Shown here: piece after piece, positions 1 to 5,717 of the stretch
Layout: each line of letters opens with the position of its first letter
Numbering within the stretch: position 1 is the first letter of the stretch
From: Acidobacteriota bacterium
GTDB lineage: Bacteria; Acidobacteriota; Terriglobia; Bryobacterales; Bryobacteraceae
Direction of reading: 5' to 3'
Assembly: GCA_003223065.1 (NCBI GenBank)
Contig: QHXU01000082.1
Coordinates: forward strand, 1,839-9,408
DNA length: 7,570 nt
Notes under the pieces: generated by a model
Told to the model about the DNA's origin: nothing
The model's database searches: none
What the model saw: only the letters and a program-made list of their open reading frames with translations
Position numbers and translations under genes: made by a program

Positions 1-411
1 CCGCCGGAGATATTCGAGTATGACGGCGTTCAAGGGAGGCTCAACGAACTGCACTCCCCAGGTGAAGGCGAGCGCCGCCGGTGCAATCCCGAACGTGATG
101 ACGTCGGCGAGGGAGTCCATCTCGCGCCCGAAATCGCTCACCGTGTTGGTCATGCGTGCGATGCGCCCATCCAGGCCATCGAGGAACACAGCCACGCCGA
201 TTGCGATCGCCGCTTTCTGGAAGTGAGCGCTCGCGACGGCCGAACCCTGCGCCATCTGCATCGCTCCCTGAAACACCTCGAGCAAGGCGTAGAACCCCAG
301 GAAGACATTGCCCGCGGTGAACAACGTGGGAAGCGCGTAAGCAGCGCGGCGCGGGCGGTGATCCGGGGAGCGCGGGCGGATGAAACGCTGGTGTAGTGTC
401 AATCTGGTCAT
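1..411 (-). CDS. pssA: CDP-diacylglycerol--serine O-phosphatidyltransferase (phosphatidylserine synthase), 3' part cut by window edge
   Basis: Translating the minus strand from the ATG at 411 gives 137 residues with no stop before the window edge, so the C-terminal part is missing. The protein carries the full CDP-alcohol phosphatidyltransferase signature D-x2-D-G-x2-A-R-x8-G-x3-D-x3-D: D78, D81, G82, A85, R86, G95, D99 and D103. In this family the aspartates bind the metal ions and CDP. Hydrophobic stretches near residues 26-48, 64-80 and 105-125 fit the integral-membrane fold. By family knowledge it condenses CDP-diacylglycerol with L-serine to give phosphatidylserine, the substrate of the adjacent decarboxylase. 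Its ATG overlaps the psd stop codon (ATGA), so translation is probably coupled. A purine-rich GAGGGG lies 4 nt upstream (416-421). The psd neighbour argues for pssA rather than PgsA or another CDP-alcohol transferase. Confidence 0.93.
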   Translation of the reverse strand, partial: MTRLTLHQRFIRPRSPDHRPRRAAYALPTLFTAGNVFLGFYALLEVFQGAMQMAQGSAVASAHFQKAAIAIGVAVFLDGLDGRIARMTNTVSDFGREMDSLADVITFGIAPAALAFTWGVQFVEPPLNAVILEYLRR

Positions 412-1061
412 GCCGCCCCTCGAGAGGCCTCTCTCTTGCGAGCGATGACGCTGGAGCCGGCCGCGACGTGGTCCCCGACGCGCACGGTCACTTCCCACTC
501 CGGTCCCAGAAACACATCCACGCGCGACCCGAACTTAATTAATCCCACGCGTTCGCCCGCGGCCACATGATCGCCGGGCTTCTTGTAACAAACGATGCGC
601 CGCGCGATGAGGCCGGCGATCTGCTTGAACACCACCCGTGTGGGCGTTCCATCGACGGCTCCTTCCACCGTGATGGTGTTCTGCTCGTTGGAGTGGCTGG
701 CCTGCTCCTTGCTCGCCACCAGGAAGCGGCCGGTCTGATAGCGCACGTCAGCGATCTTGCCGGCGATCGGCGTGCGGTTTACATGCACGTCGAAGACATT
801 GAGGAAAATGCTCAACCGGTTCGCCCCCTCGTCGGGCTTCACCGCGACTACTTTCCCATCGGCAGGCGACACTGCCACCGGACCCGCCGGAACCTGGCGC
901 TCCGGATCGCGAAAGAAGTACAAACAAAACGCCGCCAGGATGTATAGTGGCACGGCGAACGGCCAGCCAGCCAAATATGTGACAAGGACGCCGGCGGCGG
1001 CCAGCGCAGCCGCGTAATAAATACCGTAAACTACCACTTCCCTTCTATTGTCGCCGTACAA
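408..1061 (-). CDS. psd: Phosphatidylserine decarboxylase, short (type II / Psd-B-like) form
   Basis: The product is a 217-residue membrane-anchored proenzyme that decarboxylates phosphatidylserine to phosphatidylethanolamine. Two hydrophobic segments (about 10-32 and 34-50) precede the FRDP motif at 50-53. Catalytic landmarks of the family are visible: SPADGK at 65-70 (Asp68), NVFDVHVNRTP at 88-98 (His93), and the self-cleavage site FGSR with Gly178-Ser179. That serine would become the pyruvoyl prosthetic group. FGS in place of the LGST of the long E. coli-type enzyme, and the length near 215, mark the short form. The start is uncertain. The longest reading opens with TTG at 1061, with AGGAG only 2 nt away. 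An internal GTG at 1037, preceded by AGAAGG with 3 nt spacing, would give a product beginning MVVYGIYY, which looks more like relatives I remember. The stop overlaps the pssA start. Confidence 0.95.
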   Translation of the reverse strand: MYGDNRREVVVYGIYYAAALAAAGVLVTYLAGWPFAVPLYILAAFCLYFFRDPERQVPAGPVAVSPADGKVVAVKPDEGANRLSIFLNVFDVHVNRTPIAGKIADVRYQTGRFLVASKEQASHSNEQNTITVEGAVDGTPTRVVFKQIAGLIARRIVCYKKPGDHVAAGERVGLIKFGSRVDVFLGPEWEVTVRVGDHVAAGSSVIARKREASRGAA

Positions 1062-1063
1062 TA
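1046..1063. promoter_or_regulatory. 18-bp dyad, candidate operator between psd and araB
   Basis: TATTGT (1046-1051), a 6-bp spacer and ACAATA (1058-1063) form a perfect 6-bp inverted repeat. A third TATTGT half-site lies at 1075-1080, inside araB. The dyad overlaps the -10-like TACAAT for araB and the possible TTG start of psd. A dimeric repressor bound here could therefore affect both directions. No regulator gene is adjacent. The spacing suits a helix-turn-helix dimer, but this is inferred from symmetry and position only. Confidence 0.35.
1057..1062 (+). promoter_or_regulatory. -10-like box for araB, possibly giving a leaderless mRNA
   Basis: TACAAT matches the sigma-70 -10 consensus TATAAT at 5 of 6 positions. 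It ends 7 nt before the araB ATG at 1070, so transcription would begin at or beside the start codon. No Shine-Dalgarno sequence precedes the ATG; the nearby CTCCTG is complementary to one instead. The -35 region at 1034-1039 (CCACTT) is poor, so the promoter would be weak or activator-dependent. I could not identify a promoter for psd on the other strand. Confidence 0.3.
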
Positions 1064-1069
1064 CTCCTG

Positions 1070-2638
1070 ATGTCTATTGTTGCCGGGGTGGATTTCGGGA
1101 CGCTCAGCGTGCGTGTTTCGATCGTCGACAGCGCCACGGGGCGCCTGGGCTCGGCCACCGCGGATTATCCGCTATTGCGCAAGCGGGATGACGCGGATCA
1201 CGCAACGCAGCGGCACGAAGATCACCTTCGCGCGCTGGCCGAAGCGATGCCGAAAGCGCTGACGCAAGCAGGCGTCTCCGGCGACGCCGTGGAGGCCATC
1301 GCGCTCGACACGACCGGCTCCAGCGTCATTCCTGTCGGCGAGCGCCTGGTTCCGCTGGACGATTATTACCTGTGGTGTGATCACCGCTCCTGGCGCGAGT
1401 CGGCGGAGATCACGGCCGCCGCGCGCGCTCGAAAACTCGCGGCGATTGATTGGTGCGGCGGAGTCTACTCATCCGAGTGGGGATGGTCGAAGCTTCTGCA
1501 CTGGCTGCGGAACAACCCCGGGAAACGCGCGGGCTTCGTTACCGCGCTCGAGCATTGCGACATGATTGCAGCGGTGCTGTGCGGCATCGATGATCCCGCC
1601 CAAGTTCCCCGCAGCGTGTGCGCCATGGGCCACAAGTGGATGTGGAACCCTTCGCTCGGCGGTCTGCCTCCCGAGGAGTTCCTGGTCCAAGTGGACCCGC
1701 TGCTCGAGGGCGTCCGCGGCAAAATCGCGGGCCGCTACGCTACTTCGGACAAACTTGCGGGCAGGCTTTCCGCGGAGTGGGCGTCCAGGCTCGGGCTGCG
1801 CGCCGGGATTCCGGTGCCGACGGGCGCATTCGATGCGCATTGGGACGCTATCGGGTCGGGCATTCGCGAAGGCGACGTTGTGAACGTGGTCGGCACCTCG
1901 ACCTGCATCATGGCGATGGCCCGGCAGGCCGGACTGATCCCTGGGGTGTGCGGTGTGGTGAAGGGCTCGATCCATCCGGACTATTTCGGGATAGAAGCAG
2001 GCTTGTCCGCCACCGGCGACATTTTCGACGGGATCGCGCGCCGGGCGGGCAGCTCCGTCGCGGCGCTTTCAGCGAGCGTGGAAAATTATCGAGCCGGGCA
2101 GACCGGGCTGCTGCGGCTCACCTGGGATAACGGCGACCGCACGGTTCTGGTGAACGCGGAACTGGGCGGCGTGACACTCGGCTGGAATCTGGGCCACACA
2201 GCGCAGGATGAGTTATTCGCCGCGATCGAAGGCACGGCATTCCACACCCGCGTAATCCTGGAGCGGATGGCCGAACACGGCGTGCCGATCCAACGCGTGA
2301 TTAATGGCGGCGGCATCCCGCAGAAAAACGCGACTCTGAACCGGGTCTACGCGAACGTGCTCAACAAACCGGTGCTGGTGCCGGCGGGCGAGGTAACCAG
2401 CCTGGGCTCGGCCATCTTCGCGCTATTGGCGGCAGGCGCTTTCCGAACGATCGAGGAGGCCCAGCAGGCGCTGTGTCCTCCCTGGAAGCGCATCGAACCG
2501 GATCCGCAAGAGGCGGCGGTGTACGAAAAGATGTTCGAGATTTTCCGCCGGCTGTATTTCGGCTTCGGAGAAGGCGAGATGCGCGACGTGCTCCCAAGAC
2601 TCCGCGCCCTCCGGCAAACGGCCCTGGGAGCGTTCTAA
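1070..2638 (+). CDS. araB: L-ribulokinase (FGGY-family carbohydrate kinase)
   Basis: The 522-residue cytosolic kinase is predicted to phosphorylate L-ribulose at O5 with ATP in L-arabinose catabolism. The N-terminal phosphate-binding loop is seen in GVDFGTLSVRVSIVD (6-20), where the GTLSVR wording is typical of ribulokinases. LDTTGSSV (79-86) and the sugar-contacting WCDHR (102-106) follow. GAFDAHWDAIGSG (252-264) holds Asp255, the likely catalytic base, and VVGTSTCIM (273-281) follows. The C-terminal FGGY ATP-binding part includes INGGGIPQKN (411-420) and GEVTSLGSAIFALLAAG (440-456). It is somewhat shorter than the roughly 550-570 residues usual for AraB, but complete at both ends. Neither araA nor araD is nearby, so pathway and substrate rest on family resemblance. 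The start is fixed by the conserved N-terminus. It is convergent with the M56 gene, overlapping by 4 bp. Another ketopentose kinase of the same family is the main alternative. Confidence 0.9.
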   Translation: MSIVAGVDFGTLSVRVSIVDSATGRLGSATADYPLLRKRDDADHATQRHEDHLRALAEAMPKALTQAGVSGDAVEAIALDTTGSSVIPVGERLVPLDDYYLWCDHRSWRESAEITAAARARKLAAIDWCGGVYSSEWGWSKLLHWLRNNPGKRAGFVTALEHCDMIAAVLCGIDDPAQVPRSVCAMGHKWMWNPSLGGLPPEEFLVQVDPLLEGVRGKIAGRYATSDKLAGRLSAEWASRLGLRAGIPVPTGAFDAHWDAIGSGIREGDVVNVVGTSTCIMAMARQAGLIPGVCGVVKGSIHPDYFGIEAGLSATGDIFDGIARRAGSSVAALSASVENYRAGQTGLLRLTWDNGDRTVLVNAELGGVTLGWNLGHTAQDELFAAIEGTAFHTRVILERMAEHGVPIQRVINGGGIPQKNATLNRVYANVLNKPVLVPAGEVTSLGSAIFALLAAGAFRTIEEAQQALCPPWKRIEPDPQEAAVYEKMFEIFRRLYFGFGEGEMRDVLPRLRALRQTALGAF

Positions 2639-5235
2639 ATCGATAGCTCCTTATCGAGCGCCGACATCACGCGGCGGTACTCGCCGTCCGAGTGCAAACT
2701 GCGCACCGCGTTGCGAATCTGGGCGCGCACTGCGCGTTTCCCCGACGACTGGCCGACAATGACGAGCAGCACGCGCGCTTTATCGCCGTCGGAATTGATA
2801 CGTTCCGCCGAGCGCACGGCCTCGATCAGAGTCGCTTCCCCAAGGTCGCCGCGGCCGACGAGCGTGGTGAGCACGCGCGCGTGATCCCCGGATGAATTCA
2901 CGCTGTTCGCGGCATCGAAGTAGGCGCGGCGCACGGCGTCGTCCTCCTTCCAGTAAGCGACCGCATGCACCAGAACGCGCGCCTTGTCACCATCGGAGTG
3001 GATGGCGGCGCTGGTACGGAGCGCGTCCGCCAGGGTCTCTTTTTGATCGGCGCCCGCCGCGATGACCGCCATCAGAACGCGCGAACGATCTCCGGCCGAA
3101 TTAATCGACTCCACCGCGCGGAAGAACGGCCGGCGCATATCTTCGTTGCCGCGGTAATGCGCCGCCAACTCGATCAGCACGCCGGCTTTGTCCCCGTCCG
3201 ACGCGATGCCTTCCGCCGAGCGCGCCGCCGCGGCCAGCGTTGCGCGCGACGGATCCTGCTCCGCGAATTTAATCAGGACGCGCCGCCGGTCGCCGCTCGA
3301 ATGAATCGTCGAAACCGCGTCGAACACGTAATCGCGCAGATTGTCCTTCAGCGTGTAGGGAGCCAGAAAAATAAGCGTGCCGGATTTATCGCCATCCGAT
3401 TGAATGTTTCGCACCAGGCGCAGCAGGTCCTGAAACTGCGTTGTGCTGAGGTTGCCGATGGGAACGAGTTCCTGAATATACCGGCGCCTGGATCCGTTGC
3501 TCTGTATCTTCGCAATTTCAGCGAGCACAGCCTGCGCGCCGCCCTGCCGCAGGATGCGCCGCACGCGGGCCGGAGCGTCGATACCGGTCTCGCGCAGCAG
3601 TTCCGGAATCACGGACCTGAGCCAGGCGCGGCCTTCATCATCGAAAGGCTTCTCGCGCCCATCGACCAGATAGCGGCGCGAGATCTGGCCGGATCCGTCC
3701 GCCATCGCCTGGTAGCGGCGGCTGGAGAATCCGCGCGACTCCTCGAACGAGAACCAGCCTCCGGGCGAGATGCTCTTGATATCGGATTCGTCATCGGTGA
3801 ATTCGATCTCTCCCGACATTCGCAGATCCCGCGAGCGCAGCCCATCGCTCCAGTGCCAATCGACATTTCGCGAACCAATGTGCCTGGATTCGTTGATGCT
3901 CGAAGATGGCGGCGATGGCGGGGTCTGGGGCGCCCACGCGAGGGGCTCGGGCGGAGCAAGCGGCAGTGGTGGCGGCCCAGGGGCGATCGCCGGCAAGCCC
4001 GGCGCGAATGGGGCGGCCGGCGCTGGTGGAGTTTCGGCGGTGCGACCAAGCGGCGCGGGGCGTGCTGGAGCGATGGCGGGCGCGGGCAGTGCCGGAGCGA
4101 TGGCGGGCGCCTGCGGTGGTTGGGGCGGCTCGGGCGGCTGCGCGACGGATGCCTGCTCGAAGGATTCGGCAAGCGGCATGGCGAACGCAATCAACGCGGG
4201 CGTCTTCGACGCGGCCCACAGCAGCGCCGCAAGGACAACCACGACGGCGGTGAGGCGAGCTTTCAAGAGACGTGTTCCAGTGTGACGAGTCTTATCCAGA
4301 AGCATTTCGACCCTCCTGGCCAAATGTGATCTTTCCTCTGCTGCGGCGGCCGCAACCAGCGAACCCCGGAGGCCACCGGCCAGCTCGACCACGCGCGTAA
4401 GGCACGCAGCGTACGGCCGCGAGCGGCCCGTCGCCGCAATCACGAAATCATCGCAGGCGATCTCGCGCTCCAGATCGAGGCGGCGCGTGATCCAACGGAC
4501 AACGGGATGAAATACGAACAGCGCTTCGAGTACGCGTTCGAACACCAACGCAAAATCGTCCCGCCGCGCCAGGTGCGCTGCCTCGTGAAGGCCGATCTGG
4601 TCCAGTTCGTCCTGCCGCAGTTCGGCCAGCAGCCGCGCCGGAATCAGGATCGAGGGACACCACAAACCGGCGGCCATCGGGGTCGCGATGCCTCCCGACG
4701 CGGCCAGACGAACGCGCCGGCGTGTGCCACAAAGCGCAAGCCACGTTTCGAGACGGTCGGTCAGATGAGCAGGCGCGGGGAACGAGCGCGCCTTCCGGCG
4801 CTCCAGCAACACGCAGCTGGCCGCGAGTCTTGCGAGCAGCAACAGGGCGGCTGCCGCCCAGGCCATCGCGATCCAGACTAACCACCGGCCCCCGCCGATC
4901 TCTATCGGGAATGCCGGCCAGCGCGAGGGCGGCGGTGTATCCGCTACGGCGGCTGGCCCGGCGGCGGCGATCGATTCGGGGATAGCCTCTATCGATGCCG
5001 TATCGATCGCGGGCGTAGGATCGAATACCGCAGGCGGTTCGGCGGTGCGAAAGTGGATGGGAAGATAGAACACCGGCAGCAAGACTACGACCAGCAGGGC
5101 CGCCCACCAGATTGCGTACCGCGTTGCCGCGTTCAGCGCACGGCGCGGCGTGAGCCGCAGCAGCACGCCGACCACGCAGGTCACGATTGCGCCAAGGATG
5201 GCGCCGTTCAAGAGTGCCGCAAGAACCGTGCTCAT
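2635..5235 (-). CDS. BlaR1-like M56 membrane metalloprotease with a C-terminal tandem-repeat sensor region
   Basis: This is an 866-residue protein. Four hydrophobic segments (about 6-27, 40-60, 117-143 and 328-353) match the BlaR1/MecR1 topology. The zinc protease motif HEAAH (217-221) and the partner EIACDDFVI (258-266) lie between segments 3 and 4, so the protease should face the cytoplasm. After segment 4 come a Pro/Ala-rich linker (about 366-445), a globular stretch (446-576; the part to 540 has acidic and beta-like wording, including DDESD at 481-485), and nine 33-34-residue repeats (577-866). By topology these should lie outside the membrane. There is no penicillin-binding transpeptidase sensor with its SxxK motif. 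By analogy it senses an external signal and cleaves, or triggers loss of, the BlaI repressor encoded just upstream; its ATG overlaps the blaI stop (ATGA). GAGGAAGAAG upstream can serve as its ribosome binding site. The ligand is unknown. The gene name blaR1 would overstate the function. Confidence 0.9.
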   Translation of the reverse strand: MSTVLAALLNGAILGAIVTCVVGVLLRLTPRRALNAATRYAIWWAALLVVVLLPVFYLPIHFRTAEPPAVFDPTPAIDTASIEAIPESIAAAGPAAVADTPPPSRWPAFPIEIGGGRWLVWIAMAWAAAALLLLARLAASCVLLERRKARSFPAPAHLTDRLETWLALCGTRRRVRLAASGGIATPMAAGLWCPSILIPARLLAELRQDELDQIGLHEAAHLARRDDFALVFERVLEALFVFHPVVRWITRRLDLEREIACDDFVIAATGRSRPYAACLTRVVELAGGLRGSLVAAAAAEERSHLARRVEMLLDKTRHTGTRLLKARLTAVVVVLAALLWAASKTPALIAFAMPLAESFEQASVAQPPEPPQPPQAPAIAPALPAPAIAPARPAPLGRTAETPPAPAAPFAPGLPAIAPGPPPLPLAPPEPLAWAPQTPPSPPSSSINESRHIGSRNVDWHWSDGLRSRDLRMSGEIEFTDDESDIKSISPGGWFSFEESRGFSSRRYQAMADGSGQISRRYLVDGREKPFDDEGRAWLRSVIPELLRETGIDAPARVRRILRQGGAQAVLAEIAKIQSNGSRRRYIQELVPIGNLSTTQFQDLLRLVRNIQSDGDKSGTLIFLAPYTLKDNLRDYVFDAVSTIHSSGDRRRVLIKFAEQDPSRATLAAAARSAEGIASDGDKAGVLIELAAHYRGNEDMRRPFFRAVESINSAGDRSRVLMAVIAAGADQKETLADALRTSAAIHSDGDKARVLVHAVAYWKEDDAVRRAYFDAANSVNSSGDHARVLTTLVGRGDLGEATLIEAVRSAERINSDGDKARVLLVIVGQSSGKRAVRAQIRNAVRSLHSDGEYRRVMSALDKELSI
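2638..3507 (-). repeat. Nine tandem 33-34-residue coding repeats (about 102 nt each) of two alternating types
   Basis: Repeats begin at protein residues 577, 611, 644, 677, 711, 745, 779, 813 and 847 (DNA 3507, 3405, 3306, 3207, 3105, 3003, 2901, 2799 and 2697). The consensus start is I-x-S-[DSA]-G-D-[KR]-x-R-V-L, followed by two predicted helices. Repeats 2, 4, 6 and 8 read SDGDK; repeats 3, 5 and 7 read SSGDR, SAGDR and SSGDH. The second halves alternate too: an R-R/D-x2-F-x-A-type helix in 2, 4 and 6, against an A-T-L-x2-A-type helix in 3, 5 and 7. The first repeat is degenerate and the ninth is truncated to about 20 residues. The pattern suggests an alpha-solenoid built from duplicated pairs. 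Confidence 0.9.
4057..4110 (-). repeat. 27-bp tandem duplication in the proline-rich linker of the M56 protein
   Basis: Positions 4057-4083 and 4084-4110 match at 24 of 27 bases, including an identical 17-bp core (4067-4083 and 4094-4110). In protein they encode APAIAPALP (376-384) and APAIAPARP (385-393). The length is a multiple of three, so copy-number change would keep the frame and only alter linker length. Confidence 0.8.
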
Positions 5236-5612
5236 GACTCTTCTTCCTCGATACGCTTCCGCAAACGCCGCAGTTCCTCCGGAGCGACCTTTTTTTGCTC
5301 CAGCAGGTTGAGCATCAGCAGCTCCGGCGAGTTTTCAAAAAAACGCCGCACCAGGTGAGTCACGGCGTTCTCGCGCGCTTGTTCGCGTCCCACTACCGGC
5401 AGGTAAACGAAGGCGCGACCCTCCTTGTTGTGCCGCACATAACCTTTGTTTTCAAGGATGCGCAGGGTGGTGAGAACGGTGGAATAAGCTAACGGAACAT
5501 TTTTGGGAAGGCTTTCGACCACGTCCGAGACGGTGGCGGAACCCTTCCGCCATAACACTTCCATCAGCCGGAGTTCGGCGTCGGTCAGGCCGGGAGATTT
5601 TTTTCTCGCCAT
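5232..5612 (-). CDS. blaI: BlaI/MecI-family winged-helix transcriptional repressor
   Basis: The 126-residue protein has the usual family length and layout. Residues 8-72 form the winged helix-turn-helix: LTDAELRLMEVLWRKG (9-24), the AYSTVLTTLRILENKGYV recognition region (42-59), and a wing ending AFVYLPVV (67-74). The C-terminal half (77-123) is the helical dimerisation part, ending in a charged tail. It is expected to bind DNA as a dimer and repress its own operon. Proteolysis or loss triggered by the M56 protein downstream would relieve this. By eye, LMLN-L at 99-103 aligns with the region where staphylococcal BlaI is cut between Asn101 and Phe102; here it would be Asn102-Leu103. The start is well supported: GAAGGAG at 5620-5626 lies 7 nt before the ATG. 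The stop overlaps the M56 gene start. The symbol denotes the family; no beta-lactamase gene is present. Confidence 0.93.
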   Translation of the reverse strand: MARKKSPGLTDAELRLMEVLWRKGSATVSDVVESLPKNVPLAYSTVLTTLRILENKGYVRHNKEGRAFVYLPVVGREQARENAVTHLVRRFFENSPELLMLNLLEQKKVAPEELRRLRKRIEEEES

Positions 5613-5627
5613 GGCCGGGCTCCTTCA

Positions 5628-5641
5628 ATTAAGGAATTAAT
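5628..5641. promoter_or_regulatory. ATTAA-N4-TTAAT dyad, weak candidate BlaI operator
   Basis: ATTAA (5628-5632), GGAA, and TTAAT (5637-5641) form a short inverted repeat between the blaI -10 region and its Shine-Dalgarno sequence, where a repressor could block transcription. It does not match the TACA/TGTA-type dyad described for staphylococcal BlaI/MecI, and short AT-rich symmetry arises easily. Low confidence. Confidence 0.25.
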
Positions 5642-5647
5642 ATTTAA

Positions 5648-5676
5648 ACTTTATATGAGACTTACAGGGTTGTCAA
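5648..5676 (-). promoter_or_regulatory. Sigma-70-type promoter of the blaI-M56 operon
   Basis: On the minus strand a perfect -35 TTGACA (5671-5676) is followed either by TATAAA (5650-5655, 15-bp spacing, 5 of 6 matches) or by TAAAGT (5648-5653, 17-bp spacing, 4 of 6 matches). Transcription would begin around 5640-5645, some 30 nt before the blaI ATG. The AT-rich context supports it. This promoter would drive both blaI and the coupled protease gene. Confidence 0.6.
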
Positions 5677-5717
5677 TGAGCTGAAGCGGCGCAACTCGGC
5701 GGAGCAGTTAAGGAAGA

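Larger units (their letters stand above)
1044..1085. repeat. 13-bp imperfect direct repeat in the psd/araB divergent junction
   Basis: TCTATTGTCGCCG at 1044-1056 recurs as TCTATTGTTGCCG at 1073-1085. They match at 12 of 13 bases and their starts are 29 bp apart. The copies flank the araB start codon: the first lies in the psd 5' end and the second in araB codons 2-6. The arrangement could be paired regulator half-sites, a small local duplication, or chance. This is seen directly; function is inferred. Confidence 0.5.
5613..5717. other. Only substantial intergenic stretch (esterase to blaI)
   Basis: These 105 bp separate the esterase stop from the blaI start. The blaI-proximal half, about 5626-5656, is strikingly AT-rich against its GC-rich surroundings and contains the promoter, a short dyad and the ribosome binding site. 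The esterase-proximal part (5680-5717) is GC-rich. I found no convincing stem-loop with a T-run there, so read-through from the ankyrin/esterase pair is possible. Confidence 0.7.

Noticed and set aside
20..226. A 68-residue plus-strand open frame at the left edge
   Set aside because: It is antisense to the pssA catalytic signature, which is unambiguous on the minus strand.
1618..2130. Out-of-frame 170-residue plus-strand open frame inside araB
   Set aside because: The araB frame carries conserved FGGY motifs throughout this region; the alternative frame is Arg-rich and motif-free.
2638..3507. CRISPR-like or non-coding tandem array
   Set aside because: The periodicity of about 102 nt is in frame, diverged at DNA level and conserved at protein level. 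It is a coding repeat without identical direct repeats or spacers.
2965..4329. A 454-residue open frame on the plus strand opposite the M56 gene
   Set aside because: It is Arg/Gly-rich low-complexity sequence with no recognisable motif. It mirrors the GC-rich codons of a clearly real minus-strand gene, so it is an antisense shadow.
5680..5717. Rho-independent terminator after the esterase gene
   Set aside because: The GC-rich stretch shows similar motifs in the same orientation, not an inverted repeat, and no T-run follows.
5613..5717. Riboswitch or small RNA in the gap before blaI
   Set aside because: The predicted leader is only about 30 nt and AT-rich, too short for a riboswitch. The features present are explained by a promoter and ribosome site.
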